Positions 44,020 through 53,672 are shown, counted from the first letter of the stretch. The stretch: DNA of 64,000 nucleotides from Lachnospiraceae bacterium (GCA_017396675.1 JAFQLB010000026.1:1-64000); one strand, 5' to 3'. The notes: generated by a model from the letters alone, not told the origin. Numbers and translations are program-made.

Positions 44020-46131
44020 TTATTTTGTCAGAAGCATCATGATCTCATTGCTTCTTGTGATAAACCTGCTCATGTCCTCACCGTTTAAGGGCGCATGCTG
44101 CAGCTTGGCAAGATCGTAGAGCTGTTCGCAGATCATCTTGGTATGGCTGCCCTCTTTGTTCTGCGTCACATACTGCACCAGGGGATGACCCGCATTCAGG
44201 ATCAGAGTCTCTCCCTCTTTGCCGCCAAAGACGGAAGGATCCATGCCGGGCATGGCATACATCTTCATCATATCCTGCATTCTCCGGCTCTCCTCCGAGA
44301 GGGTGATCATGGAAGCGATCTTTTTGTTTTTCAGCATTTCCACCTTCACCTGCATACCATCCCTCTTTAAAGCCTTCTTGAAGACCTTAGAAAGCTCCTC
44401 TGCCTGCGCTTTCATCTCCTCCTGCGCCTTTTTGCCGGTTTTGGCCTTAAAGGTATCCGTCAGATCTGCATCAATACGCATGAACTTGATATGCTGATTC
44501 TTCATTTCCAGCTGAGAAACAAAGGGCTGGTCAATGTTATGGGTAAGGATCACGGCATCCATTTTGGCAGCCTTAAACATCCTGATGTACTGGCTCTGCT
44601 GCTGCTCATCGGTAACGTAGTAGAGCACCTTCTCCTTACTTTCTTCCTCCTGCCCGTCTTCTGTATCCTCTACATCCTCTATATCCTCCGTAGCCTCCGA
44701 TCCGCCCTGGGATACCACCTGTGCCTCCACGGCGTTTCCTTCTTCATCCACGGCACTTTCTCCGGAAGCCTCTTCCTCTCCCGTGTCCACCGGCTTCACC
44801 TCCAGGCACTCCGGCAGAGTCAGATATTTGCCCTCCAGATTCTTAAACAGGATATAGTCCGTCATCTTCTCACAGAACTTGTCATCCTTCAGGCAGCCGA
44901 ACTTGATGAAGGGACTGATGTCATCCCAGTATTTTTCATATTCCTCCTTGTCCGTCTTGCACATGCCGGAAAGCTTGTCCGCCACCTTTTTCGTAATGTA
45001 TTCGGAGATCTTGTTCACAAATCCGTCATTCTGCAAAGCACTTCTGGATACGTTCAGGGGCAGGTCGGGACAGTCGATAACACCCTTTAACAGCAGCAGA
45101 AATTCGGGAATGACCTCCTTGATATTGTCTGCAATAAACACCTGATTGTTATATAATTTGATGGTTCCCTCGATGGATTCGTACTCCATGTTGATCTTGG
45201 GGAAGTACAAAATTCCCTTCAGGTTGAAAGGGTAATCCATATTCAGATGGATCCAGAACAAGGGCTCTTTATAGTCCAGAAATACCTTACGGTAAAATTC
45301 CAGATAATCCTCCTTACTGCATTCGTTGGGATGCTTCGTCCAAAGAGGCGCGGTCTCGTTCAAAAGCTCCGGACGCTTTTTGATCTTCAGTCTGACAGGC
45401 CCCGGCTCTTCTCCTTCCTTTGCCTCCGGCTGAATGGTCTCCACCACCTCATCGCCCTCTTGTTTTTCATCCTCATTGATGGTTGTGGTATCGGTGGTGT
45501 TTTCCTTGGACAGATAGATCTCCGTGGGCATGAAGGAACAGTACTTCTTGATGACCTCTCTGGCTTTGTACTCGTTACAGAATTCCAGAACCTCCTCATT
45601 CAAAAACAGGGTAATGGTGGTTCCCACTTCCTTTCTGTTTCCTTCCGTCATGGAAAACTCCGTGCCGCCGTCACATTCCCAGTGTACGGGAGCAGCTCCC
45701 TGAGTATAGGAAAGGGTATCGATGTGCACCTCATCGGCTACCATAAAGGCGGAATAAAAGCCAAGACCGAAGTGACCGATGATCTGATCCTCATTGGTCT
45801 TATCCTTATATTTTTCGATAAAATCCGTGGCGCCGGAAAAGGCGATCTGATTGATGTACTCGTCTACCTCGGTCTCCGTCATGCCAAGACCGTTATCGAT
45901 AAACTGTATCGTTTTCTTTTCGGGACTGACAACAATGTCCATACGTCCCTTATATCCATCCGGCAGGCTGTACTCTCCTACCATATCCAGCTTCTTCAGC
46001 TTGGTAATGGCGTCACAGCCGTTGGAGATCAGTTCTCTGAAAAAGATGTCGTGGTCAGAGTAGAGCCACTTCTTAATAATCGGAAATATGTTTTCACTGT
46101 TGATTGATAAGCTACCATGTCTTTCTGCCAT
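44020..46131 (-). CDS. htpG: Molecular chaperone HtpG (Hsp90)
   Basis: 703 residues, about 80 longer than E. coli HtpG. GHKL ATPase motifs: ISNGCDAITKLKKL, DNGLGMTETEVDEYI, GHFGLGFYSAFMVAD. The middle domain (NVSRSALQND, DLPLNVSR) and C-terminal dimer domain follow. The extra length is two acidic inserts, at residues about 205-245 (rich in E, D, T, Q) and about 447-497 (E/D/S/V with EDIEDVEDTEDGQEEE). Inserts of this sort occur in Lachnospiraceae HtpG and act like the charged linker of eukaryotic Hsp90 only by analogy. Confidence 0.97.
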   Translation of the reverse strand: MAERHGSLSINSENIFPIIKKWLYSDHDIFFRELISNGCDAITKLKKLDMVGEYSLPDGYKGRMDIVVSPEKKTIQFIDNGLGMTETEVDEYINQIAFSGATDFIEKYKDKTNEDQIIGHFGLGFYSAFMVADEVHIDTLSYTQGAAPVHWECDGGTEFSMTEGNRKEVGTTITLFLNEEVLEFCNEYKAREVIKKYCSFMPTEIYLSKENTTDTTTINEDEKQEGDEVVETIQPEAKEGEEPGPVRLKIKKRPELLNETAPLWTKHPNECSKEDYLEFYRKVFLDYKEPLFWIHLNMDYPFNLKGILYFPKINMEYESIEGTIKLYNNQVFIADNIKEVIPEFLLLLKGVIDCPDLPLNVSRSALQNDGFVNKISEYITKKVADKLSGMCKTDKEEYEKYWDDISPFIKFGCLKDDKFCEKMTDYILFKNLEGKYLTLPECLEVKPVDTGEEEASGESAVDEEGNAVEAQVVSQGGSEATEDIEDVEDTEDGQEEESKEKVLYYVTDEQQQSQYIRMFKAAKMDAVILTHNIDQPFVSQLEMKNQHIKFMRIDADLTDTFKAKTGKKAQEEMKAQAEELSKVFKKALKRDGMQVKVEMLKNKKIASMITLSEESRRMQDMMKMYAMPGMDPSVFGGKEGETLILNAGHPLVQYVTQNKEGSHTKMICEQLYDLAKLQHAPLNGEDMSRFITRSNEIMMLLTK

Positions 46132-46207
46132 ATAAAATATCCAAATCCTTTCTGAAAAAAATTAATATCCTTATTGTAATCCCCGACTCGGCAAAAGTCA
46201 ATTTTTT

Positions 46208-47287
46208 CTATACCGTGATCTGATCCTTCAGATGTCTGTCATAAATCTCAAAGAAATCCGACGTATCCACCTGCGGATCGTGCAGCATTTCAATGCTGCT
46301 CCACAATTCCTCGTTCAGGGATTTTGCAAGAGAGTCCACCAGCGCCGTGTACCGTTCTCCGAAGAATTCTTCCTTTCTTTCCTCCACGATCTTCACCTTA
46401 TTGGCATCCGTTTCCTCTCTGTTGAAGGTGGAAATACACTTGATAATATGATAGCCGTATCGGGTCTCCACGATATCGCTGATCTCATCCTTTCCCAGAT
46501 TGAAGGCGGCTTCTTCAAATTCCTCCTCCATTTCTCCCTTACCGAAGGAATACAGAAATTCCGAGTCCTCATTGTATTCATCGATGAGGCTGTCAAAGCT
46601 TTCCCCATTCTGTGCCTTGATCAGCGCCTCCCTGGCCCTGACATAAGCGTCCTTTCGTTCTTCCTGTGTGTATTCCGTCTTATTGCCTTCCTCATCCACC
46701 GCATAGGTTTTGATCAGAATATGCTCCACCGTGATTCTTCTGGCTTCATCATCGCTGATCTCCGGATTGATGTCCTTAATGATGTACCGATACACCTTAT
46801 CTGCCAGCGCATACTCTCCGTAGAGCTGTGTGATCAGCTCCCTGGTCACCCCCATGGCTTCCACTTCCGGTTCGCTCAAGGTGGCATAGTATTCCTCCGC
46901 AGCCGTTTCCACCAGTGAACGCTCCTGCTCGGACAGCTCCACCTCCTCCTGACCGGCCAGTATATTCATGGCCTTGATCTGCGCCATCTGAGCCAGGACG
47001 ATCTCTTTGATATTTTCTTCCAACGTAACCTCTCCCAGTGCCGTTTCCCATATCTGCTGTCCGTACACCTGCTCATAACGGTTTTTGGTGGTGGTCAGAT
47101 ACACCATGATCTCCGGCGTCCTGCAGGACATATTCTCAATCCGGAACACCTCATCCTTCTGAAAGCCGGTATAGAGAACCACCCTTTGTTTATCGGAAGA
47201 CCCGCAGCCCGCAAGCACCCATCCCAGAAGAAGAAGGAGGAGGATTGGCCTCAGCTTCCTGCCGCTTTTTGTTTTATTTTCTTCCAT
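46208..47287 (-). CDS. Peptidylprolyl isomerase (PpiC/SurA-type) lipoprotein
   Basis: 359 residues. Basic N-terminus, hydrophobic segment and lipobox VLAGC at about residue 28, so exported and lipid anchored. Residues about 55-180 are the helical SurA_N-like chaperone part; a parvulin domain follows (RRITVEHILIKTYAVD..., FDSLIDEYNEDSEF and FGKGEMEEEFEEAAFNLGKDEISDIVETRYGYHIIKC). It probably folds secreted proteins at the membrane. Named PrsA-like, but the parvulin core contains a large insertion. Confidence 0.88.
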   Translation of the reverse strand: MEENKTKSGRKLRPILLLLLLGWVLAGCGSSDKQRVVLYTGFQKDEVFRIENMSCRTPEIMVYLTTTKNRYEQVYGQQIWETALGEVTLEENIKEIVLAQMAQIKAMNILAGQEEVELSEQERSLVETAAEEYYATLSEPEVEAMGVTRELITQLYGEYALADKVYRYIIKDINPEISDDEARRITVEHILIKTYAVDEEGNKTEYTQEERKDAYVRAREALIKAQNGESFDSLIDEYNEDSEFLYSFGKGEMEEEFEEAAFNLGKDEISDIVETRYGYHIIKCISTFNREETDANKVKIVEERKEEFFGERYTALVDSLAKSLNEELWSSIEMLHDPQVDTSDFFEIYDRHLKDQITV

Positions 47288-47302
47288 CTGTTTTCCTCTC
47301 TC

Positions 47303-50077
47303 TCACACTATGATTCTTGCCCGGGCCGTTCCCCCGCTGTCCTTGGTTACCAGGATCTGCTTACCGATCTTATGCTTCAGCTCCTCCACATGTGAAATGA
47401 TTCCCACAAGGCGGTTGTCTTCTCCCAGATCCATCAACACGGAAAGTGCCTGTCTCATGGCATCTTCATCCAGAGAGCCAAAGCCCTCATCCACAAACAT
47501 GGTATCCAGCCGGACACCTCCGCTTAAGCGCCGGATCTCATCCGAGAGTCCCAGAGCCAGAGACAGGGATGCCTGGAACGCCTCTCCTCCGGACAGGGTT
47601 TTTACGCTCCTTACGGTTCCGTTATAGTAATCGTACACATCCAGCTCCAAACCGCTCTGACTGCGGTGATCGTCCGCCTCCCTGCGGCGCACCAGGGCAT
47701 ACTGCCCCTTACTCATGACTTCAAACCGCAGATTGGCCTGTTCCAGAATTCTGTCAAAATAGGCCATCTGTACATACGTTTCCAGCATAATCTTGCCTTG
47801 ATGGGAGTGTCTGCCGCAGGCCGTATCATGGAGCGCCTTCATCCATCCGTAGTCTTCTTCTTTTCTTTCAAGCAATCCGGCCTGTTGTCTCAGTTCCTTG
47901 AAGATACGCCGGTTGGTCTGGAGACGAAGCATCGTAGCCTCCCGCTCCCGCTGCTTCTTTGCCCGCAGCCTCTCCAGCTCCTCCACAAGACGCTGCTCCT
48001 CTTCCAACGAGATCTCCGGGGCTTCCGACAAAGAGGCCTCCAGAGATGTAATGGCTCCTGCCGTCAGCGCCTTCTCCTGCTGCAGGCGGGTGACTTCCTC
48101 ATCAGCCCTTCTGATTCTCTCTTCCAGCTGCTTCCTTCGATCCTTGCACTCCGCAAGAAGCTTTTCCGCCTGTTCTCTGCGGGGAAAGGGAAGCTTCTCC
48201 TCCGACTGCCGAAGCCGCTGCCTGTTCCAGTGCTCATCCTTCTCTTGGGCGGCCAGCGCCAACTCTGTTTCTGCCAGAGCTTCCAACCATTCCTTCAGGC
48301 TCTCTTCTTTTTCCGGAATACGGGCAAGCAGCTTTCTTCTGCGCTCTCCTGCCTCCTTCAGCACAGCTTCTTCCCGCTCCAATTCTCCGGCACGACGACG
48401 AAGCACCCTGCATCGCTGTTGGATCCTCTCCTGCATCTCCTGCAGGTTTGTTTCCTCTCCGTTCTCACTTCCCTTTTGTTTTCCCGCCTGCAGCAGCCGG
48501 GCTTCCTTCTCCGTCTTCTGTCCCTGCAGAAGGGCCGCTTCCTGTTGGTACTTTTGCATCTTCTTTTCCGCCAGAGCCAGTGCCTCCCTGCATTCCTCCA
48601 GCTCCCTCTTATCGGGGGCATCCGTCTGCCCGGATGCGGGATGGGGGTGTTCTGTGGAACCACAGACGGGACAGGGCAGACCTGTCTTCAGTGTTCCTGC
48701 CAGAATACCGGCCTGTTGATCCAAAAAAGCCAGTTCTCTTTCCTGGGTGATCTGTCTTTGCCACAATGCCTCTTCTCTGGCCGTCTGATACAGCTGCAGG
48801 CCGGTTTGATGCTGCAGCTGTAGCCTACGGAACCGTTCATACTCTTCCTTCCATCGCAGCAATCCTTCCTCTTCCTCTCTTACCTGTCTGCTCTCCTGCT
48901 GCCACTTCTCATACCGTTCCTCCAAACCCTCCGTATCCGCCAGCTCCTTCAGTTCCTCCTTCAGCTCCTGCTCCGTAGTCTGCTTTTTTTGCTCCAGCTG
49001 CGTCTGATCCCGCTGCAGCTTACAGAGTCGCCGATGGCTTTCCTGCCAGGCTTTTCTGTGTTCCTCCGCTTCCCCGTACAGCGGCAGCAGCTGTGTTATC
49101 TGAAGAATCCTCTCTGTCAGCTGCTGTTTTTCCTCTCCTCCGGCCGCTGCCTCCCGTTGTCTCACAAGTGCTTCGGCCAGCTGTTCTTCCTGCTGCTTAC
49201 TGCGGCTTCTATTTTCCCGAAGCTGTGAGAGTCGCTTTCTTCTCTCCTTCTCCAAAGACATCCCGGCCGCTCTGTCACGCAGTTCGCATTCCATATCCGT
49301 AAGCTGCGTCTGCAGATGGTCACTCTCCGCGGTATCTTTGGAAAGCATCTGTTCCAGCAGTCCGGTGAGCTCTTCCACAGGCAGCAGCGGCTTCTCCATC
49401 AAGGCTTCATATCTGTCTGTTTCCTCCCCGGCGCACAGGATCCCCGCCGCATGCTGGCGCATGCTCTTTCTTAAATCCTCACACGCTCCGTAAAGCTGTA
49501 AAAAATCGGAGCGGATCTCCCTTTGCAGCTGTTCATAGGCAGCCGTATCAAAAATTTTTCGGAATATCCTGGTTCGTTCCTCTGTGGATGCCAGCAGAAG
49601 CTTCAGAAAATCCCCCTGGGCGATCATGGCAATCTGTGTAAACTGCCGCTTATTGATCCCTATTATTTTTTCAATTTCCGCCGTCACCTCTCCCACCTTC
49701 GTGACGATCTTCCCGTCGGGACAAATGAGCCGGGCGGTTTCTGCCTGCCTGGTGGTTCCCTCTCCTCTTTCCTTTTGTCTCTCATACCGGGGCGAACGCC
49801 TGACCTGATAGCTTTGCTCTCTGCATACAAAGGTAAGCTCCACAAAGGTTGGGATTCCCGGAAGCGCATATTGAGAGCGAAGCATCTCAGATTTTCTGTT
49901 TTCTCCGCTGGCCTCCCCGTACAAGGCATAGGTAAGGGCATCAAAGATGGTGGTCTTCCCCGCTCCCGTATCCCCTGTCACAAGATACAAGCCCCGCGTT
50001 CCCAGCCGCTCAAAGTCCAGCGTTATCTCTCCCCCATAAGGCCCGAAGGCAGACATGATCAAAGTGCTCGGTCGCAT
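47303..50077 (-). CDS. sbcC: Nuclease SbcCD subunit C (SMC-like ATPase)
   Basis: 924 residues. Walker A GDTGAGKTTIFDALTYALYG near residue 35, two long coiled coils, the zinc hook GLPCPVCGSTEHPHP near residue 475, the ABC signature LSGGEAFQASLSLALGLSD and Walker B DTMFVDEGFGSLDEDAMRQAL near the end. With SbcD it trims hairpins and ends in DNA repair. It starts four bases after sbcD stops. C-terminal D-loop and His switch (IISHVEELKHKI) are intact. Confidence 0.97.
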   Translation of the reverse strand: MRPSTLIMSAFGPYGGEITLDFERLGTRGLYLVTGDTGAGKTTIFDALTYALYGEASGENRKSEMLRSQYALPGIPTFVELTFVCREQSYQVRRSPRYERQKERGEGTTRQAETARLICPDGKIVTKVGEVTAEIEKIIGINKRQFTQIAMIAQGDFLKLLLASTEERTRIFRKIFDTAAYEQLQREIRSDFLQLYGACEDLRKSMRQHAAGILCAGEETDRYEALMEKPLLPVEELTGLLEQMLSKDTAESDHLQTQLTDMECELRDRAAGMSLEKERRKRLSQLRENRSRSKQQEEQLAEALVRQREAAAGGEEKQQLTERILQITQLLPLYGEAEEHRKAWQESHRRLCKLQRDQTQLEQKKQTTEQELKEELKELADTEGLEERYEKWQQESRQVREEEEGLLRWKEEYERFRRLQLQHQTGLQLYQTAREEALWQRQITQERELAFLDQQAGILAGTLKTGLPCPVCGSTEHPHPASGQTDAPDKRELEECREALALAEKKMQKYQQEAALLQGQKTEKEARLLQAGKQKGSENGEETNLQEMQERIQQRCRVLRRRAGELEREEAVLKEAGERRRKLLARIPEKEESLKEWLEALAETELALAAQEKDEHWNRQRLRQSEEKLPFPRREQAEKLLAECKDRRKQLEERIRRADEEVTRLQQEKALTAGAITSLEASLSEAPEISLEEEQRLVEELERLRAKKQREREATMLRLQTNRRIFKELRQQAGLLERKEEDYGWMKALHDTACGRHSHQGKIMLETYVQMAYFDRILEQANLRFEVMSKGQYALVRRREADDHRSQSGLELDVYDYYNGTVRSVKTLSGGEAFQASLSLALGLSDEIRRLSGGVRLDTMFVDEGFGSLDEDAMRQALSVLMDLGEDNRLVGIISHVEELKHKIGKQILVTKDSGGTARARIIV

Positions 50078-50081
50078 AGTT

Positions 50082-51260
50082 TCACCGCCATATATGTTCT
50101 ATTTTTTCCCGCAGATACCGATGCTGTCTCTCATCCATGGGACGATGGTTCATTTCCCGATAAAATCTTTCAAACAGATCCTCCGGCAGAAGGCGTTCTC
50201 CCGGCCTCACATGGGTGAGTTCCCGCCGTTTTCCGGTCCTTGCATTGTCATATTCCATCTGCATCAGTCCGGGATATTTATCTGCCAATCGTGCAAATCC
50301 ATGGGGAATATCCTCTTCTTCCAGAAGGACTGCCTTCACATAGCTGTCTTTGTATCTCCCGGTGAGGGAGGCTTCCTGTGTCATCCAGACAAAGCTTCCC
50401 CGCAGCACCGCCATATCATGAAGGGGCTTTAGCGGGATCGTGGAGATCCGGAGGTCTCCCTTTTCCCTCATGTCCAGGATGGTAACAGATTTCTCTACCC
50501 CTGTGGGGGAGCCTGATGTTTCCCCTTTTTCTCCTTCCTGCTCCACACAGGGAGCCTCCGAAAAGGAATACGCCAGCGGACTTCCGCAATAGCGAAAACG
50601 GGCATCTCCTGCCCGCTGGGGTCTGTGGAGATGACCAAGTGCCACATAATCAAAGGCTTCAAACACCCTGCTGTCCACCTGCTCCAGACCACCGATGGCA
50701 ATCTCCTCCGAATCACTGCGCTGTGCCCCCGCAACAAACTGATGTGCCACCAGTATGTTCCGTCTTTCCCTGTGCAGCGGATAATCTTTCAGGACAAGGG
50801 CAAGCGCTTCCGTATAAGTATCGATCCTTGCTTCCGGATAATAGTATCGTGCATGCACAGGCTTCAAAAATGGCAGCAGATACACATCGATCTCTCCGTA
50901 GGCATCCGACAATGTAACCGATACAACATCTCCCCGGAACACAGGGGATACATACACCTTCCCCAGTGCCAGCAATGCTTTGCCAAAGGCAATCCTTTCC
51001 GGAGAATCGTGGTTGCCGCTGATGATGAAAACGGTCAGCCTCCGTTTGACCAGCTCCTCCAGAAACCAGTCAAACAGAGCAATGGCTTCTCCCGATGCAT
51101 GGACTTTGTCGAAAACATCCCCGGCAATCAATACACTCTCAACCTTTTCCGTTTCAAATACGGTAAGAGCCTGCTGCAGAATATAACGCTGATCCTCCAT
51201 CAATGAAAACTGATGCAGCCGCTTCCCCAGATGAAGATCCGACAGATGTGCAAATTTCAT
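50082..51260 (-). CDS. sbcD: Nuclease SbcCD subunit D
   Basis: 392 residues. Metallophosphoesterase motifs: HLSDLHLGKRL, IAGDVFDKV, FIISGNHDSPERI, and YVALGHLHRPQ. It is the Mre11-like nuclease of the SbcCD complex. The C-terminal capping region extends beyond residue 300 and contacts SbcC. The gene is first in the sbcD-sbcC pair and follows a hairpin region (51287-51352) after ilvE. Confidence 0.97.
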   Translation of the reverse strand: MKFAHLSDLHLGKRLHQFSLMEDQRYILQQALTVFETEKVESVLIAGDVFDKVHASGEAIALFDWFLEELVKRRLTVFIISGNHDSPERIAFGKALLALGKVYVSPVFRGDVVSVTLSDAYGEIDVYLLPFLKPVHARYYYPEARIDTYTEALALVLKDYPLHRERRNILVAHQFVAGAQRSDSEEIAIGGLEQVDSRVFEAFDYVALGHLHRPQRAGDARFRYCGSPLAYSFSEAPCVEQEGEKGETSGSPTGVEKSVTILDMREKGDLRISTIPLKPLHDMAVLRGSFVWMTQEASLTGRYKDSYVKAVLLEEEDIPHGFARLADKYPGLMQMEYDNARTGKRRELTHVRPGERLLPEDLFERFYREMNHRPMDERQHRYLREKIEHIWR

Positions 51261-51286
51261 ATTATCTCATAACTCCCGGCGTTTAA

Positions 51287-51352
51287 AATCCGGCCTGCGA
51301 GGTAACACACCAGCAGTATTCCATCACTGGCCGCTATCCCACAGACCGGATT
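51287..51352 (-). terminator. Long-range hairpin between ilvE and sbcD
   Basis: Outer arms 51287-51293 (AATCCGG) and 51346-51352 (CCGGATT) pair perfectly; the 52 bases between contain a smaller stem around CCAG/CTGG. On the minus strand the last arm is followed by TTTAAACG. It lies in the gap after ilvE and before sbcD and may end ilvE transcription. A structured leader of sbcD is equally possible. Confidence 0.35.
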
Positions 51353-51371
51353 CCCAATTTGAACTGTTGTT

Positions 51372-52442
51372 TTATTTTACTTCCACAACCCAGCCTTTGG
51401 GGCCTTCGACCCTGCCCAGCTGAATGCCCGTGATGGCATCATAGAGTCTCTGACTCAACGCTCCGATACCGCCCTCTCCGATGGCCACCACCTGATCCTG
51501 ATGCCGCAGATGTCCCACCGGGGAGACCACTGCTGCCGTACCGGTGCCCCATACCTCTTCCAGAGAGCCGTCTACCGCCGCCGCCATCAGCTCCTCCACG
51601 GAAATCTTGCGTTCCTCCACCTCATAGCCCCAGCTTCTGCAAAGCTCAATGCAGCTCTTTCTTGTAATACCGGGCAAAATACTGCCGTTTAACACCGGTG
51701 TTACCACCTTGCCGGCGATCTTAAAGAAGATGTTCATGGAGCCTACCTCTTCAATATATTTTCTCTCCACACCGTCCAGCCACAGAACCTGAGAATAGCC
51801 TTCGTCGTGGGCCTTCACCTGAGCCTTGATACTGGCCGCATAGTTGGCTCCCGCCTTAGCCTGACCCAAGCCTCCTCTGACCGCCCGTACATATTCATCC
51901 TCAATCCAGATCTTCACAGGATCCAGTCCCTCCGGATAATAGGCTCCTACGGGTGACAAAATGATCAAAAACTGATAGGTGTGAGAGGGACGCACACCCA
52001 GAAAGGGATCTGTGGCGATCACAAAGGGGCGTACATACAGGGAGGTTCCCGGACGCGTCGGGATCCAGTCGCGATCCACGGAGATAACGGCATGCAACGC
52101 CTGCATAAAATCCTCTTCCGGAATGGTGGGAATACATAATCTCTCACAGGAGTCTGCTGCCCGTTTGATGTTCTCATCGGGGCGGAACAAAAGCACCCTT
52201 CCGTCCTCCGCCTTATATGCCTTCAATCCCTCAAATACGGTCTGGCTGTAATGCAGCACCATGGCAGAAGGCCAAAGGGAAAGAGGGGCATAGGGTATGA
52301 TCCTTGGGTCGTGCCAGCCTTGTCCTTCCTCATAATCCATGACAAACATATGATCTGTAAAAATCGTCCCGAATACCAACGGATCCTCAGGGCCGGGGAT
52401 CTCTTTCGGCGTTGTTGTTTTCTCATATCTGATATCCAGCAT
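51372..52442 (-). CDS. ilvE: Branched-chain amino acid aminotransferase
   Basis: 356 residues, class IV aminotransferase, BCAT type. Motifs: VFEGLKAYKAEDGRVLLFRPDENI, SLYVRPFVIATD, the Schiff-base Lys in GLGQAKAGANYAASIKAQ, YIEEVGSMNIFF, and GTAAVVSPVG. It interconverts Ile, Leu, Val and 2-oxo acids. The start is set at ATG 52442 (LDIRYEKTTTPKE), ten bases after GGGAG; the open frame continues upstream to 52565 without a credible site. Because CodY senses these amino acids, this gene is a likely CodY target, though no clear CodY box was found. Confidence 0.96.
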   Translation of the reverse strand: MLDIRYEKTTTPKEIPGPEDPLVFGTIFTDHMFVMDYEEGQGWHDPRIIPYAPLSLWPSAMVLHYSQTVFEGLKAYKAEDGRVLLFRPDENIKRAADSCERLCIPTIPEEDFMQALHAVISVDRDWIPTRPGTSLYVRPFVIATDPFLGVRPSHTYQFLIILSPVGAYYPEGLDPVKIWIEDEYVRAVRGGLGQAKAGANYAASIKAQVKAHDEGYSQVLWLDGVERKYIEEVGSMNIFFKIAGKVVTPVLNGSILPGITRKSCIELCRSWGYEVEERKISVEELMAAAVDGSLEEVWGTGTAAVVSPVGHLRHQDQVVAIGEGGIGALSQRLYDAITGIQLGRVEGPKGWVVEVK

Positions 52443-52479
52443 CTGACTCACACTCCCATTCAAAATCTCTATTAACCCT

Positions 52480-52508
52480 ATTATTCTCTCATTGATTTCA
52501 AATGTCAA
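52480..52508 (-). promoter_or_regulatory. Probable ilvE promoter
   Basis: Minus-strand TTGACA (52503-52508), 17-base spacer, AATAAT (52480-52485); ilvE starts at 52442. Confidence 0.6.
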
Positions 52509-52664
52509 TCTTTTTTTCTCTCTTTTGCAATCTCTGCCTTGGCAGAAAAACAGTACTCTACTCATTGTTCATTGACTGCCGGGGAGCATTGTGGTGCAAT
52601 TATTGCATGAAATGTTCCCCAAAGGAGAAGGGACTGTGGCGGTACCGTATCGGCAGTACCGTAT

Positions 52665-52757
52665 GAAGAGATAGAGGAATTACTTAGAAGTCGTGCTGAC
52701 CTTTATGCGAGACTGAATTCAAGGGGAACGCTCCCATTGAAACCGTCCGGAGCCTAG
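52665..52757 (+). pseudogene. Remnant of a small protein gene
   Basis: An open stretch of 30 codons ending in TAG at 52755-52757 reads EEIEELLRSRADLYARLNSRG and then loses sense. The first part resembles the start of a small family common in Lachnospiraceae that opens with a similar EEL-x-x-R-A-D-L-x-A-R-L-N segment. No start codon in frame and only a third of the usual length, so a decayed fragment is the best reading. Confidence 0.3.
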
Positions 52758-52799
52758 GGTATCGCTACAGCCGCACCGCAAAATAAATCCGGGCGGCTT

Positions 52800-53130
52800 G
52801 ACAATCCCTCAGAGAACCGTTAAGATACTCCATTTCCATACTGGTATTGTATGTCAAGGTACGATTGTTATCCTCTTCCTTCGTTCTGTGGATCAGAAAA
52901 TGTTCGTCTCCTTCCGGTGTACGAAGGGTTACCCCCGCATCCTTCATATCCAGTCGGATGGCTCCCTCATCCCCGTAGTTTACGCCCTTATGGGCTACAT
53001 TGCTTCCCACCATGGTTACTTCCGTTGCCGGTCCCATCAGAAACTGAATACAATCCAGCTCGTGGATATGGTGATACAAATGGCCGCCGGATTTGGCCCT
53101 GATTTTTTTCCAGCTCACCGTCTCCTGCAT
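52800..53130 (-). pseudogene. Gfo/Idh/MocA-family oxidoreductase remnant with internal deletion
   Basis: The frame 52765-53130 (minus) starts in the middle of an oxidoreductase C-terminal domain: KSGGHLYHHIHELDCIQFLMGP and VTMVGSNVAHKGVNYGDE match the family, but GDE is joined directly to GAIRLDMKDAGVTLRT, skipping roughly 35-40 residues that normally lie between. The end (after NTSMEMEYLNGSL) runs into unrelated codons. There is no NAD-binding Rossmann part upstream. The fragment is therefore a deletion-damaged pseudogene. The neighbouring region 52570-53160 holds no other intact gene. Confidence 0.75.
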
Positions 53131-53268
53131 CTGTTCTCCTGTTGGCTGAAGATGTTTGCCTGAAGTATTTCGGAAAGATATGTATAATTACGATGTCTAT
53201 TTTAAGTTATTTAAATGTCAATCTTTTTATGCTTTACTTTTGCAAAATATTGTGATATTCTGACAGTG

Positions 53269-53285
53269 TTGTAACAATTTTACAA
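53269..53285. promoter_or_regulatory. Inverted repeat upstream of the cold shock gene
   Basis: TTGTAA (53269-53274) and TTACAA (53280-53285) around five bases, 29 bases before the cspA-like start. It may be an operator or part of the cold-responsive leader. Function is only inferred. Confidence 0.3.
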
Positions 53286-53314
53286 TGCTATTTATTTCTT
53301 TGGAGGACTGAAAA

Positions 53315-53515
53315 ATGAACAAAGGTACAGTGAAGTGGTTTAACAACCAAAAGGGTTACGGCTTTATCTCCGATGAAGCAGGCAATGATGTATTCGTACA
53401 CTACTCAGGTCTTGTAATGGAAGGCTTTAAGTCTCTGGAAGAAGGCGCTGCCGTAGAATACGAAGTGATCAACGGAGAAAAAGGACCTCAGGCAGTAAAT
53501 GTAGTAAAATTATAA
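53315..53515 (+). CDS. Cold shock protein (CspA family)
   Basis: 66 residues, one OB-fold with RNP1 KGYGFIS and RNP2 VFVHYSGL motifs; all of the aromatic nucleic-acid-binding residues are present. It binds single-stranded RNA/DNA as an RNA chaperone. It stands alone, with a GGAGG ribosome site and its own terminator. Sequence such as [11 protein letters not shown] is close to Bacillus CspB-type proteins. Confidence 0.96.
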   Translation: MNKGTVKWFNNQKGYGFISDEAGNDVFVHYSGLVMEGFKSLEEGAAVEYEVINGEKGPQAVNVVKL

Positions 53516-53637
53516 TCTGTCTCAAGCTTTTATTTAATCAATTATACGATGTGCCTTTTCGATATAACCGGAAACATATATTCAGTTTTTTGTTTTGTAT
53601 GAATTTGCAAGCAGTTTAATGGATTAAGAAAAAAGAG

Positions 53638-53672
53638 GCCGGAATTCAGAATCAGCTGGATTCCGGCTTTTT
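53638..53672 (+). terminator. Intrinsic terminator after the cold shock gene
   Basis: Arms 53638-53647 and 53658-53667 (GCCGGAATTC against GGATTCCGGC, one G-U pair) with a 10-base loop, followed by TTTTTA. On the plus strand it closes the cold shock transcript 120 bases after the stop. An A-run on the other side would also make it work for the convergent rsiV-like gene. Confidence 0.85.

Noticed and set aside
51261..51371. T-box or other riboswitch before sbcD
   Set aside because: Stem pairing is present but no conserved T-box or other known aptamer sequence is seen.
52443..52580. T-box leader upstream of ilvE
   Set aside because: Only about 40 bases separate the promoter from the start codon, and no T-box core is present.
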